Source: Acetonema longum DSM 6540
GTDB lineage: Bacteria > Bacillota > Negativicutes > Sporomusales > Acetonemataceae
Reading direction: 5' to 3'
Assembly (NCBI RefSeq): GCF_000219125.1
Contig: NZ_AFGF01000050.1
Span: 58,710-122,709 of the forward strand
Length of the DNA: 64,000 nucleotides
Both the position numbers and the translations under genes were made by a program. Below the pieces are notes generated by a model, which worked only from the letters and a program-made list of their open reading frames with translations, was not told the DNA's origin and did no database searches. Positions 43,400 through 51,544 of the stretch are shown here, in pieces (position 1 is the stretch's first letter; each line of letters begins with the position of its first letter).

Positions 43400-44938
43400 T
43401 TAATCTGACGATACCATATTGATCGTCGTGGCGTAAATTTGGTTCCATACAGTGACCATTTGCGCCGATGCGTCGTAAGCCTGCTGATATTTGGTCATGT
43501 TGGCCGTTTCTTCATTGGTGGAGACGCCCGCCAGAGAAGAACGGCTGCCGCTGATATATTTCACCAGCGTGGTCTGATTGTCATTTTGCCGTTGGGCATA
43601 GGCGCTGGACGTGCCAAGAGTGGCGATAATCGAGTTCATAAAGTCCTCAGGGGTGCCGCTGTTGAACATGCGGGAATCCTGCACGATGCTGATCAGGTCA
43701 TTGATGTTTTCATTATTCTCGTCCCCGCCGGCCGCAGAGGCAGCGGCAATCGTGTTGATATCGCCCAGCACATCCTGGGACAGCGATATATTGGCGGCCG
43801 TGATATTGGCGTAGACCTCATCCGTACCGGCGCCGCTGGCCATCAGGTCGGCTGACGACAGGCCGTCAAAGGAGAAAAAGCGGATGCCGGTGGACCCGTC
43901 GAGGCCGACACCACCGGCATGGCCGCCGTAATAGGAGGCGCCGCCTTTGTAGATGCCTTCATTGAAGGCTTTGGCAAAGGTGCGGGCAAACTCGTCCAAC
44001 TGGCTGATATAGCAGGGGATTCCCTTGCTGTCTGAGCCAGCGCTGTCCCGCATGTCGAGCAGGGCTTTAAGCGAACCGTTGTCGCCCGGATCGAATGACG
44101 CACCGGTATCTTTCCAGCGGATGCCGTACAAGCCGTTTTGGGCGCTGCCGTCGGTTATGGTATACGCTTCCAGCTGCCGGGCTTTGTCGCCATTGACCAG
44201 CGTGGAGCCGTCGACCGTGATGGACAGGACTTTTGTTTCCGTGCCATCAGACTGAGTGCCTGTCACAATTTCACTGACCCGGATGCCGGCCAGCTTGGCC
44301 AGCTCGTCAATCAGGGCATCCCTCTGGTCTTTAAGCTCATTGGCGGCAGAGCCGGCGGCTGACGCCGTGGTGATCCGCTGGTTCAGTTCGGCAATCTGCT
44401 GGGTGTAGGAATTGATCTGGGTCACCGTTGTTTTCACATCAACGTTAACATCACTGCGGAGCTGGGTCAGTCTCTGCGAGGCATCGTTCAGATAGACGGC
44501 CACGGCAGCCCCTGCCTGCTGCAGCGCAGTCCGGGCCGCCGAATCGCCGGGATTCGTGGACAAGGTCTCCAGCAACCCATAGAATTCATCCATGGTAGTC
44601 GTAAAGCCGCTGCTGGAGGGCTCTCCCAGGATGGATTCGATTTCCTGCAGATAGTTGGCCTGGGTTTCCCATTTGCCCAGGGAACTATTCTCCTGCCAGT
44701 ATTTCTGGTCCAGACGAAAATCCCGGACCCGCAGCACTGAATCGACCTGGGCTCCCGCGCCCACATAGAGGCGGCCGCTGTAAACCGCGGAAGGGCCGGC
44801 GGCGCTTTGATTCACAACCTGCCGCGAATAACCGGTGGTATTCACGTTGCTGGTGTTGTTGGCCGTCACCGACAGGCCGATTTTGCTGGCGGCCAGACCG
44901 CGCGAAGCAATGCTGAGGCCCATGAATGTAGAAGCCAT
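43400..44938 (-). CDS. flgK: Flagellar hook-associated protein FlgK, copy A
   Basis: A 512-residue hook-associated protein 1. The N-terminus is FMGLSIASRGLAASKIGLSVTANNTSNVNTTGYSRQVVNQSA (residues 4-45), the rod/hook-type D0 helix. Later parts include LNQRITTASAAGSAANELKDQRDALIDELAKLAGI, the usual FlgK core, and the C-terminal VSTNEETANMTKYQQAYDASAQMVTVWNQIY. It is followed by flgL. A second FlgK homologue lies just upstream on the same strand, so the operon encodes two junction proteins. Confidence 0.9.
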   Translation of the reverse strand: MASTFMGLSIASRGLAASKIGLSVTANNTSNVNTTGYSRQVVNQSAAGPSAVYSGRLYVGAGAQVDSVLRVRDFRLDQKYWQENSSLGKWETQANYLQEIESILGEPSSSGFTTTMDEFYGLLETLSTNPGDSAARTALQQAGAAVAVYLNDASQRLTQLRSDVNVDVKTTVTQINSYTQQIAELNQRITTASAAGSAANELKDQRDALIDELAKLAGIRVSEIVTGTQSDGTETKVLSITVDGSTLVNGDKARQLEAYTITDGSAQNGLYGIRWKDTGASFDPGDNGSLKALLDMRDSAGSDSKGIPCYISQLDEFARTFAKAFNEGIYKGGASYYGGHAGGVGLDGSTGIRFFSFDGLSSADLMASGAGTDEVYANITAANISLSQDVLGDINTIAAASAAGGDENNENINDLISIVQDSRMFNSGTPEDFMNSIIATLGTSSAYAQRQNDNQTTLVKYISGSRSSLAGVSTNEETANMTKYQQAYDASAQMVTVWNQIYATTINMVSSD

Positions 44939-44951
44939 CTCAATCCTCCCC

Positions 44952-46436
44952 TTATCCTATTTCGGCAATCAAATCGCCGATCAGGCCGTCAATGGTGCTG
45001 AGCACCCGCGAACTGGCGCTGTACGCGTTCTGATACATAATCATGTTCGACATTTCCTCGTCCATGGAAACACTGGCCACCAACTGCCGCTGCGTGTCCA
45101 ACTGCTGGACCAGAGCGGTCTGGGTTTCGTAGTACCCTTCGGCGTTATCGCCGGCGGTTCCCAGCCAGGAAATCAGGGCCTGATAAAAATCGTTGCAATT
45201 CATTGATGAAGTGTCATATTGAAAGTATTCGCCGCTACTCAGATCATAGATCTGATTGGCGATGGTATTGTCGCCGGCTTCGCCGCTGGCAGACGCGGCA
45301 ATCTTATTCCAATCGTCCGCTATCTTAGGATTGACCTGGATATTGCTGATACTGAGCGGCTGGCTGGCGTCGACAGTGGTGAAAAAATCCAGGCCGGTGC
45401 TGCCGTCAAGACCGATGCCGCTACTGTGCACTGCATTGATTTCAATCGCCAGGGTGGTGATCAAGTCATTCAAGCCTTGCCGCAGATTGGTGATGGAACT
45501 GGTTGCGTCTGCAGTGAAGTCATAGGGAAGGCCGGCGGCGTCAATAGTCTGGCAGCCGGTTGGATCGGCGTCCTCCAGATACGCTTTGATGCTGCCGCTG
45601 GTAATGCCGGCCCGGCGGTCAAAATCAGCCCATTGCACTGTCAGCGGATTGGCGCTCGATCCGTCGCCTTCCGTCACCAATTCATAGGCCCGGTCGCCGC
45701 TGACCAGAGTCACGCCGTCAATGGTGACCTGGAAGACGCCGTTGGACTGTACTGACACTTTGATATTGGCCAGGGAAGACATCTCGTCCAAAAGGCTGTC
45801 GCGCTGATCCCGCAGATAGGTGGCTTCCCCGCCGCCGGCCTCGGCCCGGGAGATTTCCTTGTTCAGGACGGCGACTTGTCCGGCCAGGTCGTTCAGGCTG
45901 GCCACGCTGTCCCTGACCCGGTTCACGGCGTCCTGCTGCAGCTGCTGCAATTGCTCGTCGATCCCGCTCAGGGCGCTGATGAGGGAAACCCCGGCTTCGG
46001 TAACCGACTGGCGGGTACTGACACTGCTGGGGTCTTTGCTCAGTTCGTCCCAGCTGTAAAAAAAGTCTTCGATCATTTGCTGCAAACCGTCGTCGGAGGT
46101 CCCGTCATCATCATTGGCCACAAACTCCATCAGCACTTCCTGCATGTATTCCAAATCGCCGCTTTTAACCGCCCAGTAGCCGGATTCGGCATTTTGCCGG
46201 CGATAGGTTTGATCGAGAAACTGGTTGCGCGCCCGCCGGATTTCTTCCACGCTGGAGCCGTTTCCCACGGACGCTCCTCCCGATAAAGGAGTATTGGTTT
46301 CCACATTGGCTGCCCTCACCCGGGAATAACCGGCAGTATTGACATTGGACAGGTTGGCGCTGGTAACCGCCAGGTTGGTGTGATTCACAAGCATTCCCGA
46401 ATAGGCAACGCTGTAGCCGCCAAAAGTCGAACTCAT
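44952..46436 (-). CDS. flgK: Flagellar hook-associated protein FlgK, copy B
   Basis: A 494-residue second FlgK homologue, 13 bases upstream of copy A. Its N-terminus (YSVAYSGMLVNHTNLAVTSANLSNVNTAGYSRVRAANVETN) and C-terminus (VSMDEEMSNMIMYQNAYSASSRVLSTIDGLIGDLI) are FlgK-type. The core LNKEISRAEAGGGEATYLRDQRDSLLDEMSSLANI aligns with the same region of copy A, but the two proteins differ considerably in the middle. Tandem flgK genes occur in some Negativicutes as far as I recall. They may form two successive junction rings or be used in different conditions. A GGAGG-type ribosome site precedes the ATG. Confidence 0.85.
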   Translation of the reverse strand: MSSTFGGYSVAYSGMLVNHTNLAVTSANLSNVNTAGYSRVRAANVETNTPLSGGASVGNGSSVEEIRRARNQFLDQTYRRQNAESGYWAVKSGDLEYMQEVLMEFVANDDDGTSDDGLQQMIEDFFYSWDELSKDPSSVSTRQSVTEAGVSLISALSGIDEQLQQLQQDAVNRVRDSVASLNDLAGQVAVLNKEISRAEAGGGEATYLRDQRDSLLDEMSSLANIKVSVQSNGVFQVTIDGVTLVSGDRAYELVTEGDGSSANPLTVQWADFDRRAGITSGSIKAYLEDADPTGCQTIDAAGLPYDFTADATSSITNLRQGLNDLITTLAIEINAVHSSGIGLDGSTGLDFFTTVDASQPLSISNIQVNPKIADDWNKIAASASGEAGDNTIANQIYDLSSGEYFQYDTSSMNCNDFYQALISWLGTAGDNAEGYYETQTALVQQLDTQRQLVASVSMDEEMSNMIMYQNAYSASSRVLSTIDGLIGDLIAEIG

Positions 46437-46524
46437 AGCCGCACCTCCTTGTCTTTAGATGATACAGATCCCTGTCCCCAGAGCGGTGAAACCAATCCCG
46501 CCTTATGTATGGGCGGGACATGCA

Positions 46525-47889
46525 TCACATGTTGATGAGAGATTGCAGCATTTCATCAGCGGTGGAAAGGATCTTGCTGTTGGCCTGATAGGCCCGCTGG
46601 GCGATCATCATCTGGGTGAATTGTTCGGCCAGATCCACATTGGACATTTCCAGCGTGCCGGAACTCAAGGTGCCCGTACCGCCGCTGCCGGCAGCAACGC
46701 CGCCGGTAAAATCGCCGGAGTTGGCGCTGGTTGTATAAAGGTTGGTTCCTATTTTCTCCAGACCTTCAGGATTGGAGAAAACCGCCAGGGCGATCATCCC
46801 CAGGGGCTGCGTCTGGTCATTGCTGTAGATACCGGTAATGACCCCATTGGAGCCGATGCTGATATCCTGAAGTTCGCCCGCTGCATAGCCGTCGATATAG
46901 GAAACGGTGACGCCGCTGTCGGTAGCGCTGGTATAGGTGGAAACGTTGGTAAAATCCAGGCTGATGTTAAAGGGCGCGGTGCTGGCCGAGGCGCCGGACG
47001 GGGTCAGGGTAATCGTCGGCGTGGTATTGAAATCAGTCGGATCGGTGGTGATAATGTTGCCGCTGGCATCAAACTCAACATAGCCGCTGGCAGCAACCGT
47101 CAGATTCGAGGCGGCGGAAGAGGCTTCCCAATACCAGCTGGTCACCGGATTAGCGGGGTCCGTATTGTCAACATAGCACTTTTTCCAGTTGATCTGAATA
47201 TCGTAACTGTTGCCCTGGGCATCATAGACCGTCATTGATGTCGTTTTGTCAAACTCGTCGACTGTGCCGCCGATATCATTGAGCCCAGTAGCAGTGGAAG
47301 CAACCTCTGCCGAGGGGTCAAGATTGCCGGTAAAAGTAGCGGCAGTGGTGGGAGTAGGGTTGATGATCTGTTTGTTGCCGTTATAGATATCAGAAAAAAT
47401 GTTAATGGGTTCTACTTCTTTATTGGTGTTATAAACATAAGAGCCGTCAGCCTGGGGCTGTCCGCCATAGTCCAGCCAACCGCAGACCTGATAGCCGCCG
47501 ACGGTCAGGTTGCCCTGCTCGTCCACGCCGAAATTGCCGGCACGGGTAAACTGGTATTGGCCTACCGAACCGCCCTGGACGATGAAGAAGCCGCTGCCGC
47601 CGATAGATACGTCGGTACTGACGCCGGTAGACTGGGTGCTGCCTACCGTCATGAGAATATCGGTGGAGGCAATGCTGACGCCAAGTCCGATTTGTTTGGC
47701 ATTCACGCCGCCGCGGGTGCTGGTGGCGCCGGAAGCGCCGCTGAGGGTCTGGCTTAAGAGGTCGCTGAAGCTGACCCGTTGCTGCTTATAACCGGTAGTG
47801 TTTACGTTGGCGATATTATTGGAGATCACATCGAGGTTGGACTGCTGGGACTTAAGGCCCGATACCCCGGAATAGAGCGCCATCATCAT
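46525..47889 (-). CDS. flgE: Flagellar hook protein FlgE
   Basis: A 454-residue hook protein. The N-terminus MMMALYSGVSGLKSQQSNLDVISNNIANVNTTGYKQQRVSFSDLLSQTL is the hook/rod signature. It continues with GFFIVQGGSVGQYQFTRAGNFGVDEQGNLT, typical of FlgE/FlgF/FlgG, and ends VDLAEQFTQMMIAQRAYQANSKILSTADEMLQSLI. The length and the surface domains fit a hook subunit and not FlgG. It follows flgD by 38 bases, the classical order. GAGGGGG precedes the first of three in-phase ATGs. Confidence 0.9.
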   Translation of the reverse strand: MMMALYSGVSGLKSQQSNLDVISNNIANVNTTGYKQQRVSFSDLLSQTLSGASGATSTRGGVNAKQIGLGVSIASTDILMTVGSTQSTGVSTDVSIGGSGFFIVQGGSVGQYQFTRAGNFGVDEQGNLTVGGYQVCGWLDYGGQPQADGSYVYNTNKEVEPINIFSDIYNGNKQIINPTPTTAATFTGNLDPSAEVASTATGLNDIGGTVDEFDKTTSMTVYDAQGNSYDIQINWKKCYVDNTDPANPVTSWYWEASSAASNLTVAASGYVEFDASGNIITTDPTDFNTTPTITLTPSGASASTAPFNISLDFTNVSTYTSATDSGVTVSYIDGYAAGELQDISIGSNGVITGIYSNDQTQPLGMIALAVFSNPEGLEKIGTNLYTTSANSGDFTGGVAAGSGGTGTLSSGTLEMSNVDLAEQFTQMMIAQRAYQANSKILSTADEMLQSLINM

Positions 47890-47927
47890 AGGAAATTACC
47901 CCCTCTGCTATTTGTTGCAAATATGTC

Positions 47928-48365
47928 TTAGGCTGTGGCTGTGGTGTCACCGGAATCCGAAATGTTGCCCACTTCCACCACACAATCAAGGGTCACGGCG
48001 GTTCCATCCACATTCAGATAGGTATTGCCGCCGTAAGAGATCACCGACTGCACGGTGCCGGTATAGGTAACGACATTGCCTGATGCATCGGTGATCTGAT
48101 AGGCCACCTCCTGGCCGATCATATCGAAGGCCGCGGTATTGCTGATTCCGGTGTAGATGTTCTGCAGAGCCTCCAGCGAATTGATCTGGGCCATTTGGGA
48201 CACATACTCGGTACTGCTGACCGGATCGGTAGGGTCCTGATATTGCAGTTCAGTTGCCAGCAGCTGAATGAACGAGTCGAAATCACTCAGGCTGTTGCTG
48301 CCTGTGGTGCTGCTCTTTTCCGTAGTGGTCGGGGTTAGCCAGTAATTGGTGATCGTATTGCTCAT
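47928..48365 (-). CDS. flgD: Flagellar hook scaffolding protein FlgD
   Basis: A 145-residue hook-cap protein, short compared with enteric FlgD (about 230) but normal for Firmicutes. The N-terminal region contains DFDSFIQLLATELQYQDPTDPVSSTEYVSQMAQINSLEALQNI (residues 28-70), the conserved FlgD core. The C-terminal part is a beta-rich domain (GQEVAYQITDASGNVVTYTG). It caps the growing hook during assembly. It is the first gene of the hook/junction/cap operon. AAGGAGG precedes the ATG and a sigma-28-like promoter lies upstream. Confidence 0.9.
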   Translation of the reverse strand: MSNTITNYWLTPTTTEKSSTTGSNSLSDFDSFIQLLATELQYQDPTDPVSSTEYVSQMAQINSLEALQNIYTGISNTAAFDMIGQEVAYQITDASGNVVTYTGTVQSVISYGGNTYLNVDGTAVTLDCVVEVGNISDSGDTTATA

Positions 48366-48405
48366 GTTATTTTGCCTCCTTTTATGTGGGTATCCATCGA
48401 TATTG

Positions 48406-48432
48406 TCGCCGGCAAAGATTTTATTTCTGTTA
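48406..48432 (-). promoter_or_regulatory. Possible sigma-28 promoter of the flgD operon
   Basis: Minus strand TAAC (48429-48432), 15 bases, GCCGGCGA (48406-48413). It shares TAAC-N15-xCCGxxGx with the site before flagellin. Confidence 0.4.
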
Positions 48433-48490
48433 GAAAAAAGGAGAAAGATAACATTTGTTTTCTATTGGATTTTTTACCGGAAAATAAAAA

Positions 48491-48531
48491 AGAACCCCTA
48501 TGTCAGCCCCACGGGCTTGACATAGGGGTTC
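48491..48531 (-). repeat. 41-bp palindromic repeat, copy 1 (terminator of the methyltransferase gene)
   Basis: A hairpin with arms GAACCCCTATGTCA and TGACATAGGGGTTC around a GGGC/GCCC-closed loop. On the minus strand it is followed by TTTTTTATTTT, so it is a full intrinsic terminator. It differs by one loop base from the copy at 49575-49615 and has the same orientation. Confidence 0.9.
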
Positions 48532-48576
48532 CCAGAAGACAAAGTGTGTTTTAAGAAAATCAAATGGCAAAGATAT

Positions 48577-49302
48577 TCAGATAATTTTAGCTATCAACTG
48601 AACGAGATTAAAATACTTTCCACCCTCAGCTTCCATCATTTTGATGTCATCAGCGACAATGGGGTGATAACCGGTCTGCCACTCTTTCCACGCCTGTCTG
48701 CAGCAGGCCATTTCACGACTGTCCACTATTTCAATACCCTCTGCCATCTTCCATAAATCCTTCCACCAATCAAGAGAATGCAAGGTTCTTTCCATTTCGC
48801 TATTCCAAAACGGCTGCATTTCATCGGGAACGTTTTTCTCAAATTCGTATTTTAAGCCGGGAATAGCCACGGCGATATAGCCGCCCTTTTTTACAAAAGG
48901 AATGAGCGACGGGAGCATTTCCGCCGTATCACCGAAATAATGGTAAGCGTCCACCGTGAACAACAAGTCAAAATATCCATTTGCGAAAGGCAATCCTTTA
49001 GTCGCGTCTACGAAAATGGGAACGGCCTTATCATCAATTCCGATAGATTGGAAACGCTCATAGTTTTCAGTTGGCGAAATCCAAAGGTCGGCGGCGAAAA
49101 CACACGCACCAAATTTTTTCGCTAATAAAATCGTGGAAAGGCCACACCCGCAACCGAGGTCAAGGATTCGCATATTCTCATTAATGTTTAGGTGTGACGT
49201 TAATTCCTCTGTTACTCGCAAGGCGTTTGGCCCCATCATAGCAGCTTTCAAGAACTCCGCATTTTTATCATTAGAAATAAACTGGTTTGTAAATGTATAC
49301 AT
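48577..49302 (-). CDS. Class I SAM-dependent methyltransferase
   Basis: A 241-residue methyltransferase. The ATG at 49302 follows AAAGGAAG; the frame is open back to 49401 but this extension crosses a terminator hairpin and is not supported. The SAM-binding motif I is ILDLGCGCGLSTILLAKKFG (about residues 37-56), motif II FAADLWIS, then FDLLFTVDAYHYFG and KKGGYIAVAIPGL. The substrate is unknown; it may be a small molecule or a nucleic acid. The gene looks lower in GC than both flanking operons. It has its own strong promoter, a leader of about 210 bases with a terminator, and sits between duplicated 41-bp palindromes. This suggests a horizontally acquired, attenuation-controlled cassette, perhaps a resistance trait. 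Confidence 0.83.
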   Translation of the reverse strand: MYTFTNQFISNDKNAEFLKAAMMGPNALRVTEELTSHLNINENMRILDLGCGCGLSTILLAKKFGACVFAADLWISPTENYERFQSIGIDDKAVPIFVDATKGLPFANGYFDLLFTVDAYHYFGDTAEMLPSLIPFVKKGGYIAVAIPGLKYEFEKNVPDEMQPFWNSEMERTLHSLDWWKDLWKMAEGIEIVDSREMACCRQAWKEWQTGYHPIVADDIKMMEAEGGKYFNLVQLIAKII

Positions 49303-49515
49303 GTTATTCTTCCTTTCTAATTTTCGCCTTATAGAAAGAAACAAAAAAGCACAGTATGCTACTGCGCTACAAATTACACCATTATAAAAATGGATGCTCA
49401 TTCAATCTGTAAGGCAGTTTTTCACAACATAAACAAGAGCAGAACAACTGCTCATCTCATGCGTTCAACTTAAATCCTTACAGCACTACCGACATCCATA
49501 CACTCCTTCTTTCTT
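49303..49515 (-). promoter_or_regulatory. Attenuator-type leader of the methyltransferase gene
   Basis: From the predicted start near 49515, the leader has AAGGAG (49503-49508), then a mini-ORF (MSVVL at 49495-49478, or MDVGSAVRI at 49499-49470). A hairpin GAGCAG / CTGCTC follows near 49438-49456. CTGTAAGG (49476-49483) is exactly complementary to CCTTACAG (49407-49414), which could form an alternative fold. An intrinsic terminator (49342-49367) comes last. Such an order is typical of transcription attenuation; control by a leader peptide or a ligand is inference. Confidence 0.55.
49342..49367 (-). terminator. Intrinsic terminator inside the methyltransferase leader
   Basis: Minus strand: 8-bp stem GCGCAGTA / TACTGTGC with loop GCA (49349-49367), followed by TTTTTTGTTT. 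It lies 40 bases before the start codon. Confidence 0.8.
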
Positions 49516-49521
49516 TAACAT

Positions 49522-49550
49522 ACTATATCATGGCACTATCATTATGTCAA
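49522..49550 (-). promoter_or_regulatory. Strong sigma-A promoter of the methyltransferase cassette
   Basis: Minus strand TTGACA (49545-49550), 17 bases, TATAGT (49522-49527). Confidence 0.8.
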
Positions 49551-49574
49551 AGCAATAAAATTGCCTTACCGTCC

Positions 49575-49615
49575 AGAACCCCTATGTCAGCCCTACGGGC
49601 TTGACATAGGGGTTC
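49575..49615 (-). repeat. 41-bp palindromic repeat, copy 2
   Basis: Near-identical to the copy at 48491-48531 (one loop base differs, C versus T). It sits 14 bases after the pduT stop. On the minus strand no T run follows, so the hairpin here lacks the tail of a full terminator. Confidence 0.9.
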
Positions 49616-49628
49616 TGACCTTTACGCT

Positions 49629-50180
49629 TTAAAGCACCAGGGCCGCCAGTTCTTTGTGGGGCGCTGGCAGAACCAGCTGATCCGCCAAAAAGCCGCTGTC
49701 TAGAATAGCACTGCTGCCGGCCCGCACGGCGGCGGTGACGGCCCCAACCTCGCCGCTTAACGTTACCAGGGCTTTGCCGCCCATTCCCCGGGCCAGCCGA
49801 ACTTCCAGCAGCTCAACAGCAGCGGCTTTTACGGCCGTATCGGCGGCAATAATGGCCGAGGCTACGGAATAACTTTCAATCAGTCCCAGGGAACGGAGCT
49901 GTTTTGCCTCGGTACAGCCGGTCAATGCCGGAAACAGGTTGGGATGCAGATTGGGCAGGACGAATTCATCCACGATATTCTCCGCGCCGCCAGCTGCCCG
50001 GCCGCTGCTGACCGCGCTCTGAACGGCGCCCACGTCGCCGGCCACCATGACCATATACTTGCCCGGACACAGGGACTGGGCGGTTACCAACTCCACCGGA
50101 GCGGCTTTTAGCATGGCATCGGCAGCCAGAATGCCCTTGGTAATATTCTTCATTTCCAGTAAGCCAATGGCGCTTTTCAT
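49629..50180 (-). CDS. pduT: Microcompartment shell protein PduT (tandem BMC, Fe-S)
   Basis: A 183-residue trimer-forming shell protein with two fused BMC domains (about 1-90 and 94-180). Cys38 in QSLCPGKYMVMV is at the position that binds a [4Fe-4S] cluster at the trimer centre in Citrobacter/Salmonella PduT. PduT is thought to pass electrons across the shell, working with PduS, whose gene is directly upstream and overlaps by 4 bases (ATGA). It is the last gene of the operon. Confidence 0.92.
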   Translation of the reverse strand: MKSAIGLLEMKNITKGILAADAMLKAAPVELVTAQSLCPGKYMVMVAGDVGAVQSAVSSGRAAGGAENIVDEFVLPNLHPNLFPALTGCTEAKQLRSLGLIESYSVASAIIAADTAVKAAAVELLEVRLARGMGGKALVTLSGEVGAVTAAVRAGSSAILDSGFLADQLVLPAPHKELAALVL

Positions 50181-51528
50181 ATCTTATCCCCCTGTACAGC
50201 TTCAATCGTCACACAGCTGTCCACTGCGGTAACACGGCCGCTGATGCTGGCGTGCAGATTGGCTCCCACCGCCGCCCCCTCGGGAATCACGGCAATGAGA
50301 TCGCCGCGCTTTACGCTCTTGCCCACGCCGACGATCGGCCGGGCGGGAGCGCCGATATGCTGGGCCAGAGGCAGGGTCACGTTTTGCACCGTTATTGCCG
50401 GCAAAGTCAGCGGCGCTTTGGCCTCATAGCGTTCCAAACCCAGACGGGCCAGCAGTCTCTTGGCGGGAATGCGGCGGAATTCACGGCTGGCGTGAGGGGC
50501 CTGGGGTTTGGCCTGATGGGGATTTTTCACGCCGGCTTTGGCCAGCTGGCGTTTGAATTCGGCGTTTACCCGGCGGGGCGACAATCCCATGGTGCAGCCG
50601 TAGATATCGCAGGCGCCGCACTCCGAGCACAGCATGGCACGGGTAATAACCGCCTCCGGCACTTCCCCCGGCCAAGGGCCTGCATAATGCGGTGGGGCTG
50701 CAGGCTGTGCCCCAGTAAATGCCGCGGGCAGACATCGGTGCAGGCCATACAGTTGCAGCATACCGCCTTGGCCCGATTGGCAATCATGGACCAGGGCAGA
50801 TTTTTTTGCATGACCAGCGGGTGTTCCCGCGGCAGGACAATAATGCCGCCGGTTGTTTTGGTCACCGGCTGATCGGGGGTGACCAGCCTGCCCATCATCG
50901 GACCGCCCTCGATGATCGCATAGTCCTGAACCGCCGGACCGCCGGCCAGAGCGATCAATTCAGCGATCCTGATTCCCAGCGGCACTTCCAGGGTCACCGG
51001 ATTGCCTACCGTCCCGGTCACGGTGACATATTTGTCCACCACCGGCTGGCCTTCCAGGGACCGGGCCACATTGACCAGGGTCTGGACATTGCTGACCACC
51101 GCGCCCACATGCAGGGGAATTCCCCCCTCCGGCACAATTCTGCCGGTCACTTCATGGAGCAGCACCTGTTCGTCGCCGGCCGGATAAAAATCAGGCAGAA
51201 AAAACAGTTCAATGCGATTCTCTCCTGTTTGAGCCAAAACTGCCTGCAGTTCCGTTACCGCTTCCTGGTATTTTTTCTTCAAGCCGATAAAGCCGCGGTT
51301 GGCCCCGGTAGCCAGCATGACCGTCTGCAGACCGATGATCAGTTTCCTGCTCTCCACCGCCATCAGCTGCTGATCCGCCCGCAGCAGCGGCTCACATTCG
51401 GCGCCGTTGGCAATCACCATGTCCACTGCGGCGTTGATCTTAACGTGGGTGGGAAAGCCGGCGCCGCCGGCTCCCACTACCCCGGCCGTCTTAACGGCGG
51501 CCAGTATCTGTTCCTTCATATTATCCAT
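50177..51528 (-). pseudogene. pduS: Cobalamin reductase PduS, interrupted by a frameshift
   Basis: Two overlapping frames encode the two halves of one PduS of about 450 residues. The first (from the ATG at 51528) has AVKTAGVVGAGGAGFPTHVK (NADH/FMN-binding RnfC-like domain) and the first Fe-S motif CCNCMACTDVCPRH, then runs out of register after HRIMQALGRG. The second frame resumes with EVPEAVITRAMLCSECGACDIYGC, the second Fe-S motif, and continues to the C-terminal biotinyl-like domain at 50177. One G is missing from a G run (five G at 50665-50669; six would restore frame). PduS reduces cobalamin for PduO and interacts with PduT. Both ends look otherwise intact, so recent mutation or a sequencing error is likely. 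Confidence 0.8.
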
Positions 51529-51544
51529 TATTCCACCCGCTTTT

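Noticed and set aside
49381..49386. TATAAT on the minus strand as promoter of the methyltransferase gene
   Set aside because: No matching -35, and the start would fall inside the terminator hairpin; the pair at 49522-49550 is far better.
49303..49401. N-terminal extension of the methyltransferase frame (starts MSIHFYNGV)
   Set aside because: It runs through an intrinsic terminator and lacks a ribosome site; the ATG at 49302 has AAAGGAAG upstream and begins the homologous part.
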